NCBI GenBank assembly: GCA_036250225.1
Contig: JAPZLL010000011.1
Span: forward strand, 558,001-622,000
Length of the DNA stretch: 64,000 bases
Direction of reading: 5' to 3'
Source of the DNA: Cercophora sp. LCS_1
Lineage: Eukaryota > Ascomycota > Sordariomycetes > Sordariales > Lasiosphaeriaceae
In this document: piece by piece, positions 41,708-52,517 of the stretch
How positions within the stretch are numbered: position 1 is the first letter of the stretch
How the letters are laid out: each line of letters starts with the position of its first letter
Position numbers and translations under genes: made by a program
The notes under the pieces: model-generated
What the model saw: the letters and a program-made list of their open reading frames with translations, nothing else
The model's database searches: none
What the model was told of the DNA's origin: nothing

Positions 41708-42569
41708 TTTGCAGAGGCCTCTTTGTGAGAGAGACAGCGACGGAGACGGAGCGTGGTTCTTGGCGCCAACGGCGAGGAGGGTGGCGATGGCCGCCGGCGG
41801 TGTTCCTCAGTGGGTTTTGTACGTATCCGCCATGGGGGCCAACAGAAGCCGTGCAAGTGCCGTTGGCGTCGGCGGGTTTGGTGGCCATGTGAGCTACCAT
41901 GGCTGTTTGCGACATGTCTCTTTCTTGCTTGGGCAATTACGGACATGCACGGCATTGGATGCGTGCGTGTTTACAACCCCGTGGGGTAAAGGCCGGCAGT
42001 CAATCGGGTGCGGCTGGGTATATTAGGCGGCGGGTCGGCTTGGTGCACTTGGTTGCCCGTTTTGGGAGCCTGTGTGGGATACGCCAATCGGGTATTTTGA
42101 AGAGCATGTTGAGAAAGTGTCCGTCCAAGTCTGTGGCCCCGGACAGCCATGTGTAGGTAGTGTGGAATGTTCTGCGCCAGGGGTCAGGGGTCATGGTGTC
42201 CACGTGGAGTGAAGTCACTGTCTTTTTACGGCCTTGTTTCCGGGCCATTATTTGAAGGCCGAAATGTGCAGTTTCTGGTAGGTTCTGACTCATATGTCGG
42301 TGCTTTACGTGTGGGTAAGGTAATAATTCTAATCCTTGACAAGGCGGCTTGGAGGGCAACACTGGGTGCATCATTGCCATCAGATAGGTGTCTGCAGCTG
42401 AGCGGTAGTCTACTTCTTGCTTTCCAAATTTGGAAGTCAACGCTAGCCATGAAACCCATCATGATGTCTTTTCAAAGCCTTTGGTAGCAATCACAACGGG
42501 ACAAACCCTCTCAACCAAAGCCCCATCCCCCGTCACACACCGTCACCAACTAAACCGCCATCCTAAACT
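41708..42569. other. Intergenic, DUF1996 promoter
   Basis: This 862-bp gap between minus-strand genes shows no coding signal or repeat. It should hold the DUF1996 gene's promoter and the SDR gene's 3' UTR. Confidence 0.5.
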
Positions 42570-43445
42570 TCAAACCCCCCCCTCCACCACCTCCCTCTCC
42601 CGCATCTTCAACCCCTCAACATCCCACTTGGCGCTCAAATAGCACCCACTCAGCCAAGCCGGTCGCTCCCTGCACAACCGCAAACAAAACCCACCACACA
42701 AGCCAGCATCATCCCCCGCCAGCGCATGCACATCCTCGGGCATACCCGCCGGCCGACCCGTCCTAACCATGCCAGGATGCACCGTATAAACCCTCACCCT
42801 CCTATCCTCCAACCTCTCCGCCAGCGCCTCACCCAAGCGCAGCCCAGCCAGCTCGGACACGCAAAACCCCAGGGGTCCCCAGCCGGTGAAATGCGCACAC
42901 TCGCTCCTAACACTGATAACCGTCAGGTCGTCCTTCAGACACGCCTGGATCACGGCAAACCGGGCGACGTAGTTGACGGTCATCGGCACCGCCACCTGGT
43001 CGAGCCCCGCGTCCTGCACGTTGTTGCCTGCCCAGGCCGAGGGGTCGGTTGAGACGACGCCGGCGTTATTGATCAGGGCGTCGAGCCGGTCGTGGTTGGC
43101 TGACATTGCATCTCGGATTGTGGCGGCTGCCGTGGCGGGTAATGTGAGGTCGACCGCCAGCAGCGTGATGCGCAGGCGCGAGGGGTGCGGCGAGCGGGCG
43201 ATGCACTGGGCGTGTACGGCTGCGAGGGCGGCCAGCGAGCGGGCTGTTAGGATGAGGCCTGTTGCGCCGGCGGCGGCGAACGTGGTTGCGATTTGCTGGC
43301 CTATGCCGCGGGAGGCACCGGTGATGAGGGCGACAAAGGGAGCCGGGAGCCGGTTGTTCTCTGGGGAGAGAGAGTCTGGGAGGGTGGAGCGCAGCGGCGT
43401 GATGAATGAGGATCCGTAGTGCAGAGGGGAGCGGGGGATGGACAT
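42570..43445 (-). CDS. Short-chain dehydrogenase/reductase-like protein lacking the catalytic Tyr/Lys
   Basis: A 291-residue single-exon protein with a Rossmann fold of the classical SDR type. The cofactor loop TGASRGIG is at 42-49, the adenine-side Asp lies in LLAVDLT (near 99), and NNAG is at 126-129. The motif that normally reads Tyr-x-x-x-Lys is here Phe194-Cys-Val-Ser-Glu198, in the expected place (GPLGFCVSELAGLRLGEAL) after the strand ending VISVRS. Downstream is VYTVHPGMVRTGRPAG, a standard SDR segment. Cofactor binding is plausible, but normal hydride-transfer chemistry is not. It may be a regulatory or divergent enzyme. It lies 0.9 kb downstream of the DUF1996 gene start on the same strand, with no clear functional link. 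Confidence 0.85.
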   Translation of the reverse strand: MSIPRSPLHYGSSFITPLRSTLPDSLSPENNRLPAPFVALITGASRGIGQQIATTFAAAGATGLILTARSLAALAAVHAQCIARSPHPSRLRITLLAVDLTLPATAAATIRDAMSANHDRLDALINNAGVVSTDPSAWAGNNVQDAGLDQVAVPMTVNYVARFAVIQACLKDDLTVISVRSECAHFTGWGPLGFCVSELAGLRLGEALAERLEDRRVRVYTVHPGMVRTGRPAGMPEDVHALAGDDAGLCGGFCLRLCRERPAWLSGCYLSAKWDVEGLKMREREVVEGGV

Positions 43446-44264
43446 GATGGCTCGAGGCTGACGAGAGGGCGTACCTATGAGATGTTGTGATCAAGGATAT
43501 CAAGAGTGGGGTGTTATGCTCGACACCTTACCTGCCTACCTACCACTTACCAGTAAAGGGGCTTTATATGTTTGTCTGGTTGGCATCGAGCGAGGTTCCC
43601 CGGGTACAAGACTCAAAGGCCATCATAGCCCCGTTGTCTCACAGCGACAACCAGAAGGTCTCAGGTTCGGCCAGAATCAGCAAACCATCAATCGCTGTGG
43701 TTTGAGTTGTACAAAAGCCATGCGAACGTCACCATCCTGACACTCGCCGTCGTCGTTGACGGCCCAACCAATCATAGACCGAGGAACTCAGGTTGAAAGG
43801 ATTCAGCCATTCCGGACTTACCGTCACAAACACCGAGCTCCGACATCGCGCCTCGCACACCTATTCGCCAATCAACCACACGCTGAGCCCGACAAAGTCT
43901 ATTCCGGGTATCATTAGAGGCCGGTCATCCCATGAACAACGAGGGACGTATCCGGCCAAAATGTCTATTCATCCCATCCCAGGCCACCAACAAAAAAAAC
44001 ATCCCTTGACCATAATCACCCTACCAACATCAGAATCAGAGCAAGCGTAACATGCAAACAAAAAGAACAACCCATCGCTTCTCCAGTAAGCAAATCCACG
44101 AGGCAAAACAACATCGCCTGATGAGGACACCACCCTCGATCCCACCCAGCGCACTTGTGAGCCCCTCTTTCTGTCGTGGGGTGCTATCATACCCAAGCCA
44201 GTTTCTAGTATTTATACCCAGATCCTTTGTGTTTATCAGCAAGAGGGTGTTCCTGATTCCCGCC
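43446..44264. other. Intergenic, SDR promoter
   Basis: This 819-bp gap between minus-strand genes has only open frames under 150 codons without protein-like character. Nothing else seen. Confidence 0.5.
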
Positions 44265-45857
44265 TCAGTCCACCCCCGTCACTGGCCGAGATCGCTGGGC
44301 GATAACTTCCCTGGCGTAAAACTCGACAAGCATTGTGGCATATGCCTCGAGGTCCTCGACCGGCACAGAGAGTCGGAAGTCGTTGAGAAGGAGAAACTGA
44401 AGCTCAAGGTGGTTGAGCTCGGCAAGCGGGAGACCGCCAACCTGTGTCACGTTAGTCTCCATCTGTGGCCGCTCATGAGATAAAGGGGCACAAACCTTGG
44501 CGTATCGCGAGTTGGTATAGAAAACGTCCGAAAAGAACTTGCTTGCGCACGTCACGCCCGCAATGATGAGACGGTGAATGTTGAAGCTGTCTACCACAAA
44601 ATAGGTAGCTTGTGCTGCAGCATCACCGGCCTTCTCGCCGTCCTTTCCTTCGTCGTCATCATCTGCAAGGTCGGAATCTGTCTCGTCGCTCGGCTCGCCG
44701 CCGTCATCGCGCATAACGGTGTCGACATCTCTGGAGACTGGCGGCTCCGCAGCTGTCAATGGGACTGATTTCCCGTGCGCTCGGGCTTCCACTTCTCGCC
44801 GCTTCGTATCCTCGCTCTTCATCACCATCTCATTGACCCGTTCCGTCATCCGGTCAAAGTAGACCAACAAGCTGAGAAAAACTTCGTACGTGGTCGGACA
44901 ATACTTGTGTATCCTGCTCAAATAGCTCAGAATAGTGATCGCTGGCACATTCTTTCCGTGAAATGCCAGCACGCTGCTGCTCAATGGACTCATTGTGCCG
45001 TCCCCCCCCTCTTCGCTTCTGGCCGCCTGCTTCACGTGGTTCGCGTTGCGGTTCATAGCATCGTGTTGAAGGTCATTGGTCGTCGTGATCTTTGTCAGCA
45101 GCGCTGCAACCATCTCTATGATATCGTTGATGGGCATGCTGCTGATCTCGTACTTCATCTGCTGCAGGGGCGGGTCGTTGAGAATCCCCGGCCCCGTGGG
45201 TGTAAGCAGATCTGCCTTAGCCAGGCTTTGGATATGGTTCAGATCGCGGACATGGATTGTGGTCTGCGTCTGTATGGGGGAGTCGGGTCGGTTCGAAGGG
45301 GAGGCTTGTGAGCTCGCCAAGGGGTTCCACAGCGGCGCGCTGTCGGAGCCGGGGGACGGCATCGCCCTACTGGAAACGCCGACAATGGTCGCGTCTGTGC
45401 TCGTTGACGAAGTGCTGGAGGGGAATGCAGCCTGTTGGGGCGCGACAGTATGGTCTGCCGCAGAAGGTATCGAGACCGGGATCGCATGCTGCGGTCGCGC
45501 GCTGCTCGAGGAAGGTTCGGACGGGGATGACGACGGTGGCGGCGAGGGGAAACGGGAAGCTCCACCACTACCAACAACCTCGTCGGGGAGGGGCTCCTTA
45601 GAGGCCGTCTCGAACGCGACTTCTTCCTGCTCTCGTCGGCTCTGGGAAGGATATCGTGGGGCAGCAGACGTTACCGGGCCTTGTCTCCTTGGACTCGCGC
45701 CGGGCCGTGACTGCTGTTGGTGCGATTCCCGGTCGCGCGACCGGCTGACGGAGCGAGCCCCCTGGTATGGGGCGTCGTGGGAGTGCTGGCGCTGCACTCC
45801 GATCATGTTATGGAAGCGAGACGAGTCGGCGAATACGTCACCGATCAGTGCGGCCAT
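44265..45857 (-). CDS. Pho85-type cyclin (Pho80/PREG-like)
   Basis: A cyclin of the Pho80/Pcl group, which pairs with a Pho85-like kinase; Neurospora PREG, a relative, represses phosphate acquisition. The spliced protein is 512 residues, with one 54-nt intron at 44442-44495 (GTTTGT start, ACACAG end). Splicing joins NSRYAKV to GGLPLAELNHLELQFLLLNDF, the conserved turn inside the cyclin box. The intron has a multiple-of-three length and no stop, so the unspliced frame is also open and would add 18 residues there. The first 240 residues are Ser/Pro-rich and disordered. The cyclin box begins about residue 250 (ISSMPINDIIEMVAALL) and includes SYLSRIHKYCPTTYEVFLSLLVYFDRM and FNIHRLIIAGVTCASKFFSD. 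An acidic insertion (SDETDSDLADDDDEGKDG) interrupts the box, as in filamentous fungal homologues. Confidence 0.9.
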   Translation of the reverse strand: MAALIGDVFADSSRFHNMIGVQRQHSHDAPYQGARSVSRSRDRESHQQQSRPGASPRRQGPVTSAAPRYPSQSRREQEEVAFETASKEPLPDEVVGSGGASRFPSPPPSSSPSEPSSSSARPQHAIPVSIPSAADHTVAPQQAAFPSSTSSTSTDATIVGVSSRAMPSPGSDSAPLWNPLASSQASPSNRPDSPIQTQTTIHVRDLNHIQSLAKADLLTPTGPGILNDPPLQQMKYEISSMPINDIIEMVAALLTKITTTNDLQHDAMNRNANHVKQAARSEEGGDGTMSPLSSSVLAFHGKNVPAITILSYLSRIHKYCPTTYEVFLSLLVYFDRMTERVNEMVMKSEDTKRREVEARAHGKSVPLTAAEPPVSRDVDTVMRDDGGEPSDETDSDLADDDDEGKDGEKAGDAAAQATYFVVDSFNIHRLIIAGVTCASKFFSDVFYTNSRYAKVCAPLSHERPQMETNVTQVGGLPLAELNHLELQFLLLNDFRLSVPVEDLEAYATMLVEFYAREVIAQRSRPVTGVD

Positions 45858-48251
45858 GATGGCATTGCGAGTTGCAAAGTCGTGGTTGCCAAGAGCACGA
45901 ACGTTATCGGGCGGAGGAAGGCAGCCCTCTGGGCCAAGACAATCGGGTTCGGAGTGGCTGTGTGGGAGATAGCGGGACTGTTAGCCATCGGTTTTCAGCC
46001 TGGCAAAATTTCGAAGCAGCCAAGCGATAAAGAGCCGGGACCGCACACAAACGCGCTTGTGCCACAACCACAGCGCAAGCAAGGAATAGGCGAGAAACAG
46101 CGTCTACACCGTTCCCAGCTACTCGGGCGGATGCGAACCAGAGTGGTGTGACAACGCTGAATCGCAGACTCGCAGTGACGGACGGGCAGAGGGACGACGC
46201 CGACTGCGCGCCACACGCGCAGCGCATCCACCGCCCCAAGGTGCAGTTGGCCGCTACCCCGCTGCCAACCGTCGGTTCGAGAGGACACTAGACCTGCGCC
46301 GAGGGCCGACTTCGCGATGTCTATTGGAATTCGGTGCCTGGGTACGCGGTGATAAAGCCTTGTGGTGTTGATACAACGGGCAAGGCAGGCAGGCTGAGAG
46401 GTCCCAGCAACCTCACACACGCCAACGACGTCACTTCTCGACTGTGACAGACACCGCCACTGACCAAATCACTGCGACGCTTGGGATAGGGCTCATCGGG
46501 GAATCATGAGGACGTGTAAGACACAGAGAAACCGTAAGGCTCACCTGCACAACGTGCTATGCAATCACGACCAATATCGATTGGGCATCGAGGACCCAGA
46601 TGAGGCTGCAAGTCGCTGCGCTGCCGAGTCCGGACGTTGCGGGTGACGCGATAAGCGATCGAATATTCGCTTCTAGGTCGTGGCCTTGAAGCCTTGTTGT
46701 TTGTTCCGATGTCTCGTGGCCGACGGGATGCACATACAAAACGATAGAGACTCGGCAATCCCAGGCTTGACTTGCGACGAGGAAAGGAAACAAGACAAGA
46801 TGAACAGATGCACCAGATCCGGGGGCAAGGAGATTATCGCATAGCGTTGGCCGATGAGGCAATGCCAAGAGGCGGCCGGAGAGCTTGAATGCAACTGACA
46901 GGCGGGACAGGTTAGGTAGTTCAAAGCCTAATCCATCGACCAAGGGCTTTGGGTTCGTTCGTTGGACTGTCCCGCCGGTGTTGAATGGTGACCTTTGGCC
47001 GGTAGAAGAGAGCTTCCGCAAGTGTCGGAATATTTATTAAAAAGCAGATCAACCTAGCCCAAGGGATTTGGACGCGAGGAGTAACGATGCTGCGACGTGC
47101 AGTCCGGGACCTCCGACCACGTGTGAAGATGATAGAATCAGGGATGTCCACGGCTGCTAGAGGTGGGGGCCAGCGCGCTGTGCACCAACAGGGGCTCAGG
47201 GGGCAAGCAATGGCGCCAAATGAGGCAATAGGGCAGCGAGAGGTCAGCGAAACCGCAGGCGACGGAGAAAGCCTTGCACGTGCCTTGGAAGCAATCACAG
47301 AACACGCGAAGGGGCAAAGAGATCAAGGAGGTCGATCGATTGTCTTTTCAAGGTGAAGTCACCTCAGGTGGTTTCGGGTCGAACTGATAACAGAAAGTGG
47401 GCGCTGATCTGAGATATGGAACCACGCTGCAACAAGCTCTCCAGCCGCTTTTTGACCGCCTCTTGGAGTTTATCTCTCCGCGCCCCGTGCGCTGCCGGCT
47501 CGAGTAAGTGCTGAAGGCGCCGATACAACCAAAGCGTGGGGCAGCGGAAGGGATGACGCAGGGGGCCCACCCAGGCAGATCGCTGCCATGCACGCATCGA
47601 TCAGTCCACCACTCATCGTCGAGGGGCCGAAAGTGAAATGCAGCCCCTCATTCCAATGATTTTACTTTATTTTCGGAGACCTACTCTGTACACTGCCCCT
47701 CAGTAGCTTGCGGAGATCCCTCTGTTCTCCGAAAAGGGCTGGTGCGTCCCAACGCGCAAGTCACTTCGGGTTGTTGCAGTCGAGAAGATATTGGATGTCC
47801 ACTCGATTGTTCGCCAGACGCGAGATGGCAATATATGTGCACCATGACGGGAGGATGGCTTCGGGCCTCTGGGTACCAAGCGAGCTGTCTGGGTCAACAC
47901 AAGGTGGCTACCTTCCTCTGGGAACACTGGTCATCAACGAAACCCGGCTATTACTACTGCCGTGGCCGATGATGTCTGCGAACAAAGATGTTAATGGGAA
48001 CGCGTTGGACAATCGAGCCAAGCAGAGCCCATTCCATCCTCCCGAATGCCCCCAACACGAACATGCCGGTGTATAAGATCATGGGAACCCGCCTTATCAA
48101 AGGATGATCGCCTTCGAAATGTCTGTTCATGGTCTATTGACAACGGACGAGTTGTGATATATCGTACAGCCCACCTTGTTGGTCATCAAACCCTTGCCCG
48201 AACGTTCACTTCGTTATTCAGGCTCTTGCTGCCCTGGCCCAACGTACCCGT
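45858..48251. other. Large intergenic region, no gene found
   Basis: This 2.4-kb stretch between the cyclin start and the Pre3 stop (both minus strand) contains overlapping open frames of up to 154 codons (for example 46557-47021) that lack motifs or consistent composition. The cyclin promoter lies at its left end. No tRNA or repeat was found. Confidence 0.45.
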
Positions 48252-49227
48252 TTAAAGATGGCGGACCTTGTAGTCTGTATCGGGTAGATACAAGTGTCTG
48301 TCCGCCCCCTTCGCTGTCAGAACGACCATGCGGATGACGCCTCCTGAGCTGCCGTCCCACTTGATCGCCTCTTTTAACGCCTCCTTCACGAACGACACGG
48401 CATCTGCCTCCTCCATACCCTCCCTCCAGTTCGCGTCACAGAAACCATAGATGTAAGTCGAGCCAGAGCCGCCAATCGCATACGGTTGCTTGTGGAGAGA
48501 CCCGCCCAAGGGAATGCTGTAGACCTGCCCACCATGACGCTCATCCCAACCGGCAATGATTAGTCCAGCACTGCAAAACCGTCAGATTCGTGCCCTGCGA
48601 GTATCCGGGGGAAAAACACCTACCTCAACCGGTCCTTGTTGGAATAGGTGATCTCCTGAAAGATGGAGGCAGCTGTCTGTGTGGTCGGGGGTTTGCCGCT
48701 GTTCATCGCGAAGAGTCCGAGCTGGTATTGTACGATATCGGCGACGGCCTGTGTGTCAGCAGCGCTGCCGGATCGGCAGCACCAGATTGTGTCGTGGACT
48801 CTGGTGAGCTTGTCGGTTACACGGTTCGCGATGTAGGCACCGGTCGTTGTGCGAGAATCGGCTCCTTTAAGAGGAACTGCGGTAAGCAAGAGGCAGAGTT
48901 CAGGCGTTTCGGGTAGACAAACCAAGAATAACACCATCCTTGAAGGTAATAGCCATACTATCAAGTTGTCAGGGAATTGTCCTAATGCACATTGCAAGGC
49001 GGAGCTCACATGGAGGTACCAAGACTGGAAAGCGGTTAGCCAACAATCGAAGCGACATACACTCCAGACTCGGGGATTCTTACTTGACCTCACCCTTCTT
49101 CAGCCGGTCCATGTCGAGATGGATCCCATCTGCCCAAACAGCGATTAGCAACTGGGGACCGGGCTGGGCGATGTTGGAGCGGCGCATCCCTACCTTCGCT
49201 GAGCGAGCCAGATGTGCCAAACTCCAT
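48252..49227 (-). CDS. pre3: 20S proteasome subunit beta1 (Pre3), caspase-like activity
   Basis: The catalytic beta1 subunit, cleaving after acidic residues in the 20S core. The spliced protein is 229 residues from six exons: 49227-49194, 49129-49084, 49024-49010, 48957-48923, 48864-48624 and 48570-48252, with introns of 64, 59, 52, 58 and 53 nt. The 29-residue propeptide (MEFGTSGSLSEDGIHLDMD...GEVNLG) is removed to expose Thr30. The mature chain starts TSIMAITFKDG, and the family residues Asp17 (Asp46 of the precursor, GADSRTTTG) and Lys33 (Lys62) are in place. Further blocks are TIWCCRSGSAADTQAVAD, IIAGWDERHGGQVYSIPLGG and DGSSGGVIRM. Exon 3 is 15 nt and holds the cleavage site and the active-site Thr. 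All junctions rebuild family sequence. Confidence 0.95.
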
Positions 49228-49871
49228 GATTGCGGTGTGGTGGTTATGAATCTGTGGACGTCGAATTCGGTAGCACTGGATTTTCCAGGGATTGCGGGTA
49301 GCTGGCGCAAATGTGGTTGATGCTTGATGGGCGGTCGTGGTTGCGAAGCTTGGAGCTTCCCGCGCAGCTCAAGGCAGCTCCAGACACGCGCGTGCCGGAT
49401 GGGCTTGGCACGTCCACGTGACCCTTATCGATAGTATTACTGACAATCACGACCCAGGGAACATACCTCACTCAAATGGCCCAGGGACCACGATCCATAG
49501 CGCACTGAGAAAATGCTACAGTAATTACATGTATCCGTGGGTATCTATGCGTGCCACTATTCGCTATAACCAAACACCTTCCACCCATCGCCTCTTTCGG
49601 CGGGCTCCGCAATCCCCGCAGGCACAGGCGGATCAGCTCCGTCTCACGGGCCGAGCCCCGATGAAGTGTCCCGGTCCCGGTTACCAAGCCCAGACCCAGC
49701 ATCCACAGACCCAAGCAGAGTGTGCCTTTTACCCACCCAGTTCGCTCAGCTGTCAGCCCTTTACCTATCGGGATTATCATACCAATGTTGACGAGCTCAC
49801 CGAAAAGTTCGTGCAACGTCCGCTGAGACCACTAACATCCAGAAAATAGAGAAAAAACCAGACCAAGCACC
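49228..49871. other. Intergenic, Pre3 promoter
   Basis: This 644-bp gap lies between minus-strand genes. The Pre3 promoter sits at the left and the Erv2 3' UTR at the right. No other element is seen. Confidence 0.5.
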
Positions 49872-50550
49872 TTACTCCTTGGCCCCATCTGCTTTGGCCG
49901 CACCGTCACCCTCCTTGCCGCCCTGGGCACCCTTCTTTTTGTCCTCATCGCCGCAACCGCAGTCGTAAAAGTCGCCAATCTTGTTGCAGTCAAACAAATC
50001 CTTCTTCAGACGCTTGTTGACGACGTTGTGGACCTCGCAAGCCCATCCAGCGGCAGCATTCCGGCTACTCGTCTGTGGGGGAAACTTCGCGATTACTTTC
50101 TGGAAATGGGAGGCGCAGTCACCACACGGGTAGAGACGGGCAAATAGTTGGATGTATGTTTTGAGCGCTAGCCTATCATCGTCGGTAGGGTTCTCGGGGA
50201 AGCGTGCCATCATGGTGTGGAATAGCTTCCAGGACGCGCGACCAAGTTCGGCTCTGCGGCGGTGCGCGTCAGCCTAGTCATCACCAGGATTTGTCTGCGC
50301 CAGCAAATTGCGACGCAGGATGATTGAGCACTCACTTAGCGGTCGCATTCTCGAGCTTTGGGGCGATTGAGCCACCGTTGAGGATACTATCCGTCAAGCC
50401 AAGATCGAGTTTGCCTTGTGGGGAGTTTCCCCCTTCCAAAGAATCACTCGACCGGAAAGCCGAGTTACCGCCGGAAAGGAAGTAGGTCATGAACATGAAA
50501 ACCATGAGCCCAGCGAACACCGTCAAGGTGATGTGTTGGCGGCGCGCCAT
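49872..50550 (-). CDS. erv2: Erv2, ER-membrane FAD-linked sulfhydryl oxidase
   Basis: Makes disulfide bonds in the ER lumen, passing electrons through FAD to oxygen. The spliced protein is 198 residues from exons 50550-50336 and 50253-49872, with an 82-nt intron (GCTGAC branch, CCGCAG end). A membrane anchor (about residues 7-25, ITLTVFAGLMVFMFMTYFL) precedes a 50-residue linker and the Erv/ALR domain, which starts ELGRASWKLFHTMMARFPE. The flavin-side pair is in YPCGDC (Cys115/Cys118), followed by HFQKVIAKFPP and WACEVHNVVNKRL. Near the end is DCGCG: the Cys-Gly-Cys shuttle that distinguishes Erv2 from mitochondrial Erv1. The tail is Lys/Gly-rich. The start at 50550 is chosen because upstream in-frame codons (to 50868) would bury the anchor behind 106 non-conserved residues. 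Confidence 0.93.
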
Positions 50551-51548
50551 GGCGCTCGTGGTCGTTGTCCAGGACCCGCGAAGCCAAAACCTTGCTGCAA
50601 ATAAGGTCAGTCGGCTGTGGAGCGCGTGGCGACGGAATCCTAGAGTCACTGAGCGAGTTCGATTGAACACAGACAAGGCAACGAGTGTAAAAGATGCTGT
50701 TGAGAATAGAATACAAAGAAGAAATCGACACACTTTGTCAGCTGATGGAAGTTCCAGATTGAGGCGCGATGGAAGCCGACCTAGAGCTTGGCCCCTGCGC
50801 AGGGGCTCGTTCGCCGGACAGGGGCTAATCGGCATCGGTGGACGGTGGGCGGGCTGGCGGGGTCCCAAACGGCTGGCTTGCAGGGATGCATTGCGCTTTC
50901 GATGCAGGGGTCAAAAAGTCTCGACCCATTTCTCAGACGACACTTGCTCTTATCACCAAACGTCTTCAAGGCTCATTTCCTACGGATTTTTCCCAGCGAT
51001 GGCTGGTTCCCCAATGCTGGCGTCCCTTTGGCAATTCCGAAGATCGATTCCTTGAGAAACACTTGAGTCATCGGAATCTTGTCGCACACTAAACGCTTCA
51101 AACCTCCGATGATGGAAACAACCCCAGCGGACCTCTGAAGGTTCCACGACAGATGGTAACTTGGCTCCGATTTGTCTCAAGCAGCCAAACTTCATTCCCA
51201 TACGTCTACCACAAATTCCAAGCTCGAATCATGAGGCCTCGGTCGGCTTTGGCGGCGGTTGAATGCGCCGCCCGTCATGATAGGCTCAGTCACAGTCCCA
51301 AGATCCAAAACCGGGAAGCTGTCGACGGCTCAACCCAAATGACGTAACATCCTCACCAAGGCTGAAATAACACCACTCAATATGTTTCCCAGGACAAAAC
51401 CTGCGCTCTCAAACGACTTGAAAACTATCGTTCTTCCCGATTCTCGATTCCATCGTGCATCTGATCTTGACCAAACCTTCCACTCGAACTGAGCATCAAA
51501 AACGCCTTCTCAAATAGAAATCACAACAACCACACGCCGAAAACAAAA
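50551..51548. other. Intergenic, divergent promoters
   Basis: This 998-bp gap lies between Erv2 (-) and the small Gly/Ala-rich gene (+). The open frames here are the upstream extension of the Erv2 frame and its antisense shadows. It should contain both promoters. Confidence 0.5.
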
Positions 51549-52145
51549 ATGGAGTGGACCAAGAAGCAGTACAACGAACAATACGAGAAGTGGGTACCGG
51601 TAAGGATTTCCTCTCACGCCACCTCTTATCAAACCAGATCCCAAGCTGACCATCAAATGCTTCACAGTGGCTCGAGGATCTATACCTCCGCTGGTTCACC
51701 ACGGACAACAAGGCTAGCTACGCCACTCGCGGTACGTCTCTCTTTCCCTTCCCATCAATTTCAGCCCACAAAAAGAATAGCAACAGCAATGACTGACAAG
51801 GTGGCCATGATACCAGACACGCTCAACAAGACCAAAGTGACGGGCATCAAGCAGGTCGACACGCTCCAGGATGGCGTGCATAACCTCGTCGCGGGCCAGG
51901 TCGGCCAGGGCGGTATTGGCCAGCCCATTGGCGACCTCACTTCCCGCGAGGGAATCAACCGCGCCGAACGTGGCGGCAAGGACGACAAGGGCGGATATAT
52001 CCCTGAGGCGGCTGGTCCTGTCGCCACGGGAGGCAACGCTGTCGTCGGCGGACTAGCTGCCGGTGGACAACAGGCTGCGAGTGCGGCCAAGGGTGCTGCG
52101 AACAGCGTTGGGGGCATGTTTGGATTTGGCGGCCAGAAGAAGTGA
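51549..52145 (+). CDS. Small conserved-looking protein of unknown function, Gly/Ala-rich tail
   Basis: The spliced protein is 147 residues from exons 51549-51599, 51668-51731 and 51817-52145, with introns of 68 nt (GCTGACC branch) and 85 nt (ACTGAC branch). The unspliced frame is also open (198 residues) because the two introns sum to a multiple of three and contain no stop in that frame, but the spliced form has canonical sites and a more natural sequence. The N-terminus is Trp/Tyr-rich and charged (MEWTKKQYNEQYEKWVPWLEDLYLRWF). It is followed by a polar middle (TLNKTKVTGIKQVDTLQDGVHNL) and a Gly/Ala/Gln-rich tail ending GGMFGFGGQKK. No signal peptide or membrane helix is seen. I do not recognise a domain; the tail suggests disorder, with some likeness to stress or late-embryogenesis-type proteins. 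Confidence 0.8.
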   Translation: MEWTKKQYNEQYEKWVPVRISSHATSYQTRSQADHQMLHSGSRIYTSAGSPRTTRLATPLAVRLSFPSHQFQPTKRIATAMTDKVAMIPDTLNKTKVTGIKQVDTLQDGVHNLVAGQVGQGGIGQPIGDLTSREGINRAERGGKDDKGGYIPEAAGPVATGGNAVVGGLAAGGQQAASAAKGAANSVGGMFGFGGQKK

Positions 52146-52517
52146 TGATCAGGATCTATTCGGGGGCGTTTAGTACCCATTCTGCTCTTTCTCCGGGTGA
52201 TGATACCGCTTTTTAATATCTTGTTTAATCGGCTTGGTCGTATAAGTATTGCACGGCCAGGTAGTTAGTTATACCCTTCCCTTTCTGGCGTCTGCAGAGG
52301 TTCTTTTAGGGACACAATATTTGGCAGCACTTATACACTTTGGGTTTCAAATTGAATTACCTTATCAAACACTGGAAAGTATTTGTTCACTTCAAAGCTC
52401 AGGCCTGCATTGAACAAGCTTACAAGAGAATTTTTTTTTTTTTTTTTTTTTTTGAGATGCCATCCCCAACAACTTATTTGTTCCACCCATCTCAACCACC
52501 AAAACGCCACCGCCCAT
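52146..52517. other. Intergenic between convergent genes
   Basis: This 372-bp gap lies between the stops of the small plus-strand gene and the SET-domain gene. It contains a 23-nt run of T at 52431-52453, just beyond the SET gene's stop; on that gene's own strand it reads as A. Confidence 0.55.
52431..52453. repeat. 23-nt poly-T run
   Basis: An uninterrupted homopolymer in the 3' gap between convergent genes. Read on the minus strand it is poly-A, about 65 nt downstream of the SET gene stop. Confidence 0.85.

Noticed and set aside
46557..47021. 154-codon minus-strand frame in the cyclin-Pre3 gap
   Set aside because: Overlaps other frames of similar length and shows no protein-like features.
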